Assembly (NCBI GenBank): GCA_913056425.1 | Contig: CAJXLR010000029.1 | Coordinates: 1-11,639, forward strand | DNA length: 11,639 nucleotides | Source of the DNA: an uncultured Bacteroidota bacterium | GTDB lineage: Bacteria > Bacteroidota > Bacteroidia > NS11-12g > UBA9320 | Reading direction: 5' to 3' | Shown: piece after piece, positions 5,981 to 11,639 of the stretch | How positions within the stretch are numbered: position 1 is the first letter of the stretch | Layout: each line of letters opens with the position of its first letter | Notes under the pieces: model-generated | What the model saw: the letters and a program-made list of their open reading frames with translations, nothing else | Database searches by the model: none | What the model was told of the DNA's origin: nothing | Program-made: the position numbers and the translations under genes

Positions 5981-6457
5981 ATGGAAAAGAAGCGCGTTTT
6001 ATTTGTCTGTTTAGGCAACATTTGTAGGTCCCCAATGGGTGAGGGTTTGTTTCTCCACTTGCTGGAAGAACGAAATTTATCGGATAAGTATGTGGTGGAT
6101 TCGGCGGGAACGGCGAACTACCATGTGGGAGAGCGACCAGATAATCGGATGCTACGAACAGCTGAAGAACATGGTGTGTATTTACCCAGTAAAGCAAGAC
6201 ACGCAGTTTCAAGTGATTTTAAATATTTCGATGTAATTCTGGCTATGGACCAATCCAACTACGATGATCTAAACCAGATAAAACCAAACGATGCCACAGC
6301 TGATTTGTTAAAAATGCGTGACTTTGACGAGGAGGATAAGGGAGGAGATGTCCCCGATCCGTATTTTGGCGGCGCCGATGGATTTGAAGAAGTATTTCAA
6401 ATTCTAAAACGGAGTTGCAATAACCTCATCGACTTTCTTGAAAAGGAACAACTATGA
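5981..6457 (+). CDS. Low-molecular-weight protein-tyrosine phosphatase
   Basis: The 158 residues contain the diagnostic P-loop C10-x5-R16-S17 (VCLGNICRS) at the N-terminus, the supporting DSAGTANYHVGERPD segment (40-54), and the general acid Asp126 in DPYFGG (126-131). The enzyme is cytoplasmic. It hydrolyses phosphotyrosine through a Cys-phosphate intermediate, and bacterial members often reverse tyrosine kinases that control polysaccharide export. No kinase or polysaccharide gene is seen here. Length is typical of the family. The stop overlaps the start of the next gene by ATGA (6454-6457), so the two are probably translationally coupled and share a promoter in the short divergent region upstream. 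Confidence 0.95.
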   Translation: MEKKRVLFVCLGNICRSPMGEGLFLHLLEERNLSDKYVVDSAGTANYHVGERPDNRMLRTAEEHGVYLPSKARHAVSSDFKYFDVILAMDQSNYDDLNQIKPNDATADLLKMRDFDEEDKGGDVPDPYFGGADGFEEVFQILKRSCNNLIDFLEKEQL

Positions 6458-8913
6458 CAAACATTCGTGTGCTGCTTTCTGCAGTATTTCTACTTAGTTC
6501 TATAATCACCGGTGCACAGACATCGGAAATTTTACACGACATCCAGCGTATGCAGGTGCAAGGTCGGGTGCTTTACGTGGCGGCACACCCGGACGACGAA
6601 AACACTCGTCTTATTTCTTACTTAACTCAGGATAAGAAGATGGATGTTTCGTATTTAAGCCTTACTCGAGGTGACGGGGGACAGAACCTAATAGGAACTG
6701 AGATTGGAGAGCAGCTTGGTTTGGTTCGAACACACGAGTTACTGGCCGCAAGAAGAATTGATGGTGGTAAGCAGTTCTTCACACGTGCAGTGGATTTTGG
6801 ATATTCAAAAACACCCGAAGAAACCTTCAAGTTCTGGAATAAGGAAGAGGTTTTGGCCGATGTGGTTTGGGTTATCAGACAGGTTCAACCTGATATTATC
6901 ATCACTCGGTTTTCACCAGAGGTAAATCCCGATCGACCAACACATGGACACCATACAGCTTCTGCTATGCTTGCACTTGAAGCATTTGAAGCGGCTGCCA
7001 ATCCAAATATGTACCCAGAGCAGTTGAGACATGTTGATGTTTGGAAAACAAAGCACATCTATTGGAATACCAGCTATTGGTTTTACGGAACAGTTGAAAA
7101 AATGGACGAGCAGGTTGCAAAAGCGCCCTACAAATACATGAAGATTGATGTGAACTCTAACCTCACCTTGTTGGGTAAAACCGGCTCAGATATTTCTGCA
7201 GCTAGCAGAAGCCAGCATAAGAGCCAGGGTTTTGGAAACGCACCTCTCTTGAAGCCACAATGGGAATACTTGGAGTCACTTTCCGGAAATCCTGCACAAC
7301 CAAACATTGCCGACCAAATTCCACTTACTTGGAAAGAGCGTACCGAAAGTAAAATGCTCGACAAGTTGTTCGAAAAAGCTGCTACCGAGTTTGATGTAAC
7401 CAACCCGGAGGCGGTTGTACCTATTCTAATAGAAGCGCGTAACGAGATTGCCCAATTAACTGAAAGTAAATTCAGAACAGCAAAATTGAAAGAAGTTCAA
7501 GACCTCATTCAACGCTGTTTGGGCATTGTTATGAGAGCCCATACATCTGCAGATTTGCTCACTGTGGGTGAAAATGTAGCAACAAACTTTGAGTGGCGGA
7601 CATCCTCCAAAGCGGTTAAACTAAAATCGATTAAAACGCTGGGGAGTGAATACAAACCACAAGCAGAGAGCAATTATCAAAGCATTGAGTTTGCATGGCA
7701 AGTTCCTGATGTTACGTCACAACCCTATTGGTTGAGATCTGAGCACGGATATGGATCATACAAAGTAGATGATCAGCTTGAGCGTGGTAAGCCCATCCTG
7801 GATTATCCGTTTCAGTTGAGCGTTGTAATGACCTATCAGAATGAAGAGATACAAATCAGTATTCCAATCAATCATCAGCATACAGATCCAGTTAAAGGAG
7901 AAGTGATTCAGCCGTTAGTTGTAACACCGAATGTTATGGTAAACCTCCAGCAAGAGGTTTTTGTGTTTACCACATCGGCACCTAAAAATGTAACGGTAGA
8001 AGTAAAATCGGGTACTGCAAAAGCTTCTGGATTTGTTGAACTTTTTATGCCGGATGGTTGGAAGTGCGAACCCGCATTTCACAAATACGAAATAGCCAAA
8101 AAAGGGGGAAGCAAACAGTTTACGTTTAAAGTTACACCGCCAACCGAGCAAAGTGAGGTGAAGATTAAAGCGTTAGCCAAGGATGTGTCGCGCGTTTATG
8201 GCATGGGTTATTACCGATTAAATTACGACCATATCCCACACGCTGCGGTTTTCCCAACGGCAGAAGCAAAGTTTGTCCGCGTAGATCTTGAGAAGGTTGG
8301 AAAAAAGATTGCCTACATCATGGGAGCGGGAGACAAAGTGCCAGAAGCCATTGAGGAAATGGGCTATACAGTAGACCAACTCACCGTAGACGACGTAAAA
8401 CAAACCGACCTCTCAACGTATCAGGCAGTGGTCTTAGGAATTCGAGGACTAAACACGTTAGAAAACATTGGTGACCTCAACGAGAAAATCACAGACTATG
8501 TTAAGTCGGGTGGAACCTGGGTGATGCAGTACAACACATCTCACCGATTAAAAGCTCAACCCTTAGGGCCGTTTGACATCAAACTATCGAGAGGCCGCGT
8601 TACTGAGGAAGACGCAACAGTTGAGGTGCTGGAACCCGGTCATGCTGTAATGATACAGCCGAACCGGATAACAGATACGGATTTTAACGGATGGGTACAA
8701 GAGCGAGGACTGTATTTCCCGGATGTTTGGCCAACAGACATTAAGCCAATATTGTCTATGCGCGACCTCAATTCAGAACCACTTGAAGGGAGTTTGCTGG
8801 TAGGCACGCACGGTAAAGGACACGTTGTTTATACCGGTCTTTCGTTCTTCCGAGAACTTCCGGCGGGAGTACCAGGGGCATACAGACTCATGGCCAACAT
8901 TTTGAGTCTCTAG
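6454..8913 (+). CDS. Secreted PIG-L (LmbE-like) family deacetylase with NEW3-like and ThuA/GATase-like C-terminal domains
   Basis: The 819 residues begin with a signal peptide (hydrophobic 6-20, likely cleaved after GAQ). The catalytic domain has AHPDDE (44-49, supplying the zinc ligands His45 and Asp48 and the general base Asp47), SLTRGDGGQN (69-78), GEQLG (85-89), and the third zinc ligand in THGHH (163-167). SRSQHKSQGFG (251-261) is a stretch I recognise from large Bacteroidota members. PIG-L enzymes remove N-acetyl groups, usually from GlcNAc-containing substrates. Residues about 485-580 look like a beta-sandwich of the NEW3/NPCBM-associated type. Residues about 617-819 (KKIAYIMGAGDKVPEAIEEM onward) look like a ThuA or glutamine-amidotransferase-like fold. 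The natural substrate of this long architecture is not evident. The start codon overlaps the phosphatase stop. An extracellular or periplasmic location follows from the signal peptide. Confidence 0.9.
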   Translation: MTNIRVLLSAVFLLSSIITGAQTSEILHDIQRMQVQGRVLYVAAHPDDENTRLISYLTQDKKMDVSYLSLTRGDGGQNLIGTEIGEQLGLVRTHELLAARRIDGGKQFFTRAVDFGYSKTPEETFKFWNKEEVLADVVWVIRQVQPDIIITRFSPEVNPDRPTHGHHTASAMLALEAFEAAANPNMYPEQLRHVDVWKTKHIYWNTSYWFYGTVEKMDEQVAKAPYKYMKIDVNSNLTLLGKTGSDISAASRSQHKSQGFGNAPLLKPQWEYLESLSGNPAQPNIADQIPLTWKERTESKMLDKLFEKAATEFDVTNPEAVVPILIEARNEIAQLTESKFRTAKLKEVQDLIQRCLGIVMRAHTSADLLTVGENVATNFEWRTSSKAVKLKSIKTLGSEYKPQAESNYQSIEFAWQVPDVTSQPYWLRSEHGYGSYKVDDQLERGKPILDYPFQLSVVMTYQNEEIQISIPINHQHTDPVKGEVIQPLVVTPNVMVNLQQEVFVFTTSAPKNVTVEVKSGTAKASGFVELFMPDGWKCEPAFHKYEIAKKGGSKQFTFKVTPPTEQSEVKIKALAKDVSRVYGMGYYRLNYDHIPHAAVFPTAEAKFVRVDLEKVGKKIAYIMGAGDKVPEAIEEMGYTVDQLTVDDVKQTDLSTYQAVVLGIRGLNTLENIGDLNEKITDYVKSGGTWVMQYNTSHRLKAQPLGPFDIKLSRGRVTEEDATVEVLEPGHAVMIQPNRITDTDFNGWVQERGLYFPDVWPTDIKPILSMRDLNSEPLEGSLLVGTHGKGHVVYTGLSFFRELPAGVPGAYRLMANILSL

Positions 8914-8967
8914 GAGAAGTAGCAGCTCAATAAAGTTACCTTTTCGACGTTAGCCATATTAACCACT

Positions 8968-10536
8968 ATGCTGCGATACTTTTTTGCAACGATTTTGCTG
9001 TTTCCGCTGTATGCACTGGCGCAAGACACGTTGTTTTATGACACGCTGATCCGATCGGAATACGGCGATTACCTCACGGTTACTTCTGTTTCAGAGGTGA
9101 CAGGTTTGGAGGAGGAGTACTGCTTAAAGAAGGGAACTTGGGACTATTATGGAGTCGGCGGTGAGTTATACAAACGATCGAGGCATAAGCCAAATGAGCG
9201 CAGCAAATCAACAGTTTACGATGGCCTCACAACCTACTACGACAGCGAAGGCGAGAGGCTGTTAGAAGTAGTTTACAGTAATGGTGAGGTTCAGGAATAT
9301 TTAGGGTTTCGGGAGGTAATCATAATCGAAGGACCAATTATGCTAAACATCGTAAAGCAGTATGGCGAGCTGAAGGTTTTCGAGCATACGAACCGATTTA
9401 AGATTCCCAAGATTGTGAGTGAATACACCAATTTGCGTGCCTCCAACGAGCTGAGATATTACGAATCTACCGAGGAACGCTTGGCCAGTCCGCACTTACT
9501 AGATACCGCTAAATATTGGCCCAATAGGGACGACAACCTAATCTCGAATCCGATGTTTGAAGATCACCCCAAACTCTCCACATCAAAAGCTTCGGTACGG
9601 GATGGCGAGGTAAAGCATTGGACACCCATTTCTCCTACGCCAGACTTCTATTATTCTGAGGATTGCAAGTCGGGAACGGGCTGTATGGGATTTCGGGTTT
9701 ACAGTCTGATGAAGGACATCGAGTACTTGCAGAATAAACTTACAAGTAAACTAAAGAAAGATAGCCTCTATTGTTTTTCGTTGTACGTGAAGCTCGCAAA
9801 CCAATGTGCTTACACGAGTAATGGGTTGGGTGTTCACTTTAGCAAGAAACCGATTGAGGACTTGGACGAGGTGATCGGTAAACAGCCTAATTTGCTCTTG
9901 AACGAAAACTATCTGCCGTACAAGACGAAATGGATGATGTTACAGTGCCGATATCGGGCAACCGGTAACGAGAAGTATGTGACCATTGGCAGTTTCAAGA
10001 AGCTCAGTGATATTGCGCTCACATCGGTTAACGGCCAATCAGCAGAGGCGTACTATGTCATTGATGATGTTTCATTGGTGCCTATTTCAGACAGTACGGA
10101 GTGCAAGTGTAATTTGGACATTGAGCCCGTTTATCCTCCGGCTACCGTTTACGATACCTTAAAACAAGACACAGGATTCTTTGGAAATCCAAGTTCAGGA
10201 GATAAGCTCGTTCTGGAGAATGTATATTTTGACAACGACAAGGCAGAGCTTTTACCCGAGTCGATTGAAACACTGCTGAGACTCCGTAACATGCTGTATC
10301 GTTATCCTGAGATTGAGCTTATTATTTCAGGGCATACCAGCAGTGTTGGTGATTACGACCACAACATGCAACTGTCTTGGAAGCGCGCCAAAGCAGTTCG
10401 ATCCTTCCTCATTTTACAAGGCATTTCACCCGACCGTGTTCGCTCCGAAGGCAAGGGTACCGATAACCCAATAGCAAGCAATAATACACCTGAGGGGCAA
10501 GCCAGGAATCGAAGGGTTGAGGTTGAGGTTAAGTGA
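8968..10536 (+). CDS. OmpA-family outer membrane protein with N-terminal MORN-like segment and central lectin-like domain
   Basis: The 522 residues open with the signal peptide MLRYFFATILLFPLYALAQ. Residues about 55-110 (GTWDYYGVGGELYKR, then GLTTYYDSEGERLLEV) resemble MORN-type repeats. Residues 190-372 (NLISNPMFE to YYVIDDVSLVP) look like a carbohydrate-binding-type beta-sandwich often placed before OmpA domains in Bacteroidota. The C-terminal OmpA domain starts at about 413 (LVLENVYFDNDKAEL) and ends in NTPEGQARNRRVEVEVK. Such domains anchor the outer membrane to peptidoglycan. The usual GHTD motif reads GHTSSVG here, so the Asp that contacts diaminopimelate is Ser458, while the partner Arg473 is kept. 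The gene starts 54 bases after the deacetylase stop, with no terminator between. The only upstream promoter-like signal is a near-match TACCTTTT at 8937-8944, so read-through is possible. Confidence 0.9.
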   Translation: MLRYFFATILLFPLYALAQDTLFYDTLIRSEYGDYLTVTSVSEVTGLEEEYCLKKGTWDYYGVGGELYKRSRHKPNERSKSTVYDGLTTYYDSEGERLLEVVYSNGEVQEYLGFREVIIIEGPIMLNIVKQYGELKVFEHTNRFKIPKIVSEYTNLRASNELRYYESTEERLASPHLLDTAKYWPNRDDNLISNPMFEDHPKLSTSKASVRDGEVKHWTPISPTPDFYYSEDCKSGTGCMGFRVYSLMKDIEYLQNKLTSKLKKDSLYCFSLYVKLANQCAYTSNGLGVHFSKKPIEDLDEVIGKQPNLLLNENYLPYKTKWMMLQCRYRATGNEKYVTIGSFKKLSDIALTSVNGQSAEAYYVIDDVSLVPISDSTECKCNLDIEPVYPPATVYDTLKQDTGFFGNPSSGDKLVLENVYFDNDKAELLPESIETLLRLRNMLYRYPEIELIISGHTSSVGDYDHNMQLSWKRAKAVRSFLILQGISPDRVRSEGKGTDNPIASNNTPEGQARNRRVEVEVK

Positions 10537-10549
10537 CGGAGGTTGGAAA

Positions 10550-10586
10550 CAATGCTTGAGTGCTTGAATGCGTGAGTGAGTGAATG
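10550..10586. repeat. Degenerate tandem TGAGTG/TGAATG intergenic repeat, copy 1
   Basis: The tract alternates TTGAGTG, TTGAATG, GTGAGTG and AGTGAATG. Its first 20 bases (10551-10570) match 11620-11639 at 19 of 20 positions, so this is a dispersed element rather than a chance run. It opens a 458-base gene-free stretch (10537-10994) that is largely a mosaic of short repeats. Confidence 0.7.
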
Positions 10587-10593
10587 TTTTCTG

Positions 10594-10629
10594 AGCTATT
10601 GGCTGTTGACCATTAGCCGTTGGCAATGG
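10594..10629. repeat. AGCTATTGGC/CATTAGCC intergenic repeat with stem-loop, copy 1
   Basis: AGCTATTGGC is followed by CCATTAGCCGTTGGCAATGG. The latter folds as CCATT (10610-10614) with AATGG (10625-10629) and GCC with GGC around the loop GTT, leaving one bulged A. A shorter relative occurs at 11509-11532. Confidence 0.65.
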
Positions 10630-10661
10630 GCGAGTGCTAGAATGGTTTTTGTGTAAATATC

Positions 10662-10696
10662 GAACACCCTGTTTGCTGACAGGCAGGCGAACATCG
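10662..10696. repeat. Small hairpin between CGAACA direct repeats
   Basis: CCTGT (10668-10672) pairs with ACAGG (10679-10683) across the loop TTGCTG. The hairpin is bounded by CGAACA on the left (10661-10666) and CGAACA on the right (10688-10693). The layout is that of a small palindromic intergenic element; no second copy is visible in this window. Confidence 0.4.
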
Positions 10697-10755
10697 AATT
10701 TAGAAGTGCTTAGTTTAAGGTGGATTGCACATAGTTATATACGACCATAGCCACC

Positions 10756-10793
10756 AATGCACGAATGGCCGGTGGCCAACGAATGCACGAATT
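10756..10793. repeat. Perfect hairpin flanked by direct repeats AATGCACGAAT
   Basis: AATGCACGAAT occurs at 10756-10766 and again at 10782-10792. Between them TGGCC (10766-10770) and GGCCA (10774-10778) form a perfect 5-bp stem with the loop GGT. The motif looks like a miniature palindromic element, and no coding potential is apparent. Confidence 0.6.
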
Positions 10794-10824
10794 CAATCGT
10801 TTGGCAGAAATCAGTTAAGACTCT

Positions 10825-10844
10825 CTTTGCGTCTTTGTGTGAAA
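10825..10844. repeat. CTTTGCGTCTTTGTGTGAAA intergenic repeat
   Basis: This 20-base motif is of a type I recognise from intergenic regions of many Bacteroidota and other environmental bacteria. Degenerate relatives (ACGTCTTTGAG, CTCTGCGCCTTTGAG) occur in the right-hand tract at 11555-11605. Its wide occurrence is recalled, not checked. Confidence 0.5.
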
Positions 10845-10908
10845 CCGATGCGATCGCACAGAAACTCATTTTTTCCTTGAACATTGGATATTCGACATTG
10901 TACATTGA

Positions 10909-10947
10909 AAAAGCCTCCCGAAGGAGGCTTTTCGTGTCTTGAGACAC
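10909..10947 (-). terminator. Rho-independent terminator, probably for the small secreted-protein gene
   Basis: AAAAGCCTCC (10909-10918) pairs perfectly with GGAGGCTTTT (10923-10932) around the loop CGAA. Read on the minus strand it ends in GGCTTTTTC, and it lies about 60 bases past the stop of the minus-strand gene at 10995. It may also stop plus-strand transcription leaving the OmpA gene. A second small hairpin, GTGTC-TTGA-GACAC (10934-10947), directly adjoins it. Confidence 0.85.
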
Positions 10948-10994
10948 AAATCACAACCACTCTCAAATACATCTTGAATGGTTGGGACTACGGC

Positions 10995-11327
10995 TTACTT
11001 AATAAGCTTTAAGTTCGTGATTTGTTTCACCATTACGGTTTCACCTGTAGGCTCGTCTTCGTCGTCATAAACGTCTTGCTCAGAGTCTTTCCATGTGATT
11101 TCAAATTTTTTGCCGATGTACTCATCTTCCAACAGGTCGTAGTCGACATTGTCGCCTAGTTCGTGGAAGAGAACAACTTTTCCGTCATCTGTTTTGTAAG
11201 ACAAAACACCCTCGTCATCCATACCTTGGAAGACACCGGTCACCTTGCCATCTGTTACCGCAGAAGGGCCTTTCTGAAAGGCAAGCAAGGAGATAAACAA
11301 TACAGTGGTTGCTAGTAGTGCTTTCAT
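10995..11327 (-). CDS. Small acidic secreted protein of unknown function
   Basis: The 110 residues start at the ATG at 11327 with a signal peptide (MKALLATTVLFISLLAFQ). The mature part of about 90 residues is strongly acidic, with DDEGV, DLLEDEY and VYDDEDEPTGE, and ends in ITNLKLIK. The pattern of short strands (GKVTGVF, VLSYKT, KVVLFHEL, KKFEITWKD, VMVKQITNLKL) suggests a small beta-barrel or OB-like fold. That is a guess from strand spacing, and I do not recognise the family. No cysteine is present, so it is not a lipoprotein. No Shine-Dalgarno sequence precedes the start, as is common in this phylum. The gene stands alone between two repeat-rich gene-free tracts and is followed by a good terminator, which supports its being real and expressed. 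Confidence 0.75.
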   Translation of the reverse strand: MKALLATTVLFISLLAFQKGPSAVTDGKVTGVFQGMDDEGVLSYKTDDGKVVLFHELGDNVDYDLLEDEYIGKKFEITWKDSEQDVYDDEDEPTGETVMVKQITNLKLIK

Positions 11328-11476
11328 CGTATCAATTATTAGTTGATCAATACGTTTGAATAAATACCAAGCCTAAACACACAATGGGTGGTTTTTAGTA
11401 TTGTGAAAGATCGTTGTTCAACGAATATTTTCTAATGTGCTGATAATGAGCAGCAAAATTTTTCTAAAAGGGGGAC

Positions 11477-11639
11477 GATGACTGAATGACTGGGTGAACA
11501 GCGTCATTAGCTCTTGGCCATTAGCCATTCGCGCGGTAACTATTGAGTGTATTCTACGTCTTTGAGCATTAACGCGAAGTCTCTGTGTAGCTCTGCGCCT
11601 TTGAGCTCACTGTGAGCACAATGCTTGAGTGATTGAATG
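11477..11639. repeat. Second mosaic of intergenic repeats, continuing past the window end
   Basis: In order this tract holds a TGACTGAATGACTGGGTGAA run (11479-11498), AGCTCTTGGCCATTAGCCATT (11509-11529, containing the hairpin TGGC-CATTA-GCCA), GTCTTTGAG and GCGCCTTTGAG runs (11555-11605), and AATGCTTGAGTGATTGAATG (11620-11639). These are relatives of the elements at 10550-10844. Between the small gene and this tract (11328-11476) I see nothing beyond an 8-base palindrome TTGATCAA at 11343-11350, near where the gene's promoter should be. Confidence 0.65.

Noticed and set aside
10757..10942. Plus-strand 61-codon open frame beginning MHEWPVANEC
   Set aside because: It is assembled from the AATGCACGAAT and CTTTGCGTC repeats and the terminator hairpin, with no ribosome binding site or protein-like composition. 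Similar frames arise wherever these repeats occur.

Overview
The window reads as chromosome from a free-living member of the Bacteroidota, most likely Flavobacteriales or a relative. The support is a secreted PKD-repeat protein ending in a type IX secretion (T9SS) sorting domain, a large secreted PIG-L deacetylase with NEW3-like and ThuA-like modules, an OmpA-family protein with a lectin-like module, a lipoprotein cyclophilin with acidic residues after the lipidated Cys, two TAnnTTTG-type -7 boxes close to starts, and few Shine-Dalgarno sequences. No rRNA, tRNA, CRISPR array, transposase or phage gene was seen.

Layout. (1) Positions 1-191 encode, on the minus strand, a piece of a cadherin-like domain that ends abruptly where a plus-strand array of seven cysteine-rich PKD domains begins (about 171-2204). 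Both reading frames lose their 5' part at the same place, in an imperfect 22-bp palindrome at 169-190. A strong terminator follows the PKD gene. (2) At 2291-2647 lies the C-terminal remnant of a beta-lactamase-family serine hydrolase, which is a second truncated gene. (3) From 2657 to 5331 come a PmtA/UbiE-like methyltransferase, a seven-helix membrane protein with CREST-hydrolase-like polar residues, and an alkylglycerol monooxygenase-like fatty acid hydroxylase. All three point to membrane lipid chemistry. (4) A minus-strand lipoprotein cyclophilin (5305-5919) overlaps the hydroxylase tail to tail and is divergent from the next unit. (5) A low-molecular-weight tyrosine phosphatase overlaps a large secreted PIG-L deacetylase by ATGA, and an OmpA-family protein follows. 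(6) From 10537 to the end, only one small gene, for an acidic secreted protein on the minus strand, sits between two intergenic tracts made of the same families of short repeats.

How the genes fit together: nearly every product acts at or outside the cell envelope (secreted adhesin-like protein, lipid-modifying membrane enzymes, lipoprotein foldase, exported deacetylase, peptidoglycan-linked OmpA protein). The strongest leads are the strand-switch junction near 180, the three-gene lipid cluster, the cysteine arrangement of the PKD array, and the repeat mosaics around the last gene. No complete new defence or mobile system is evident.
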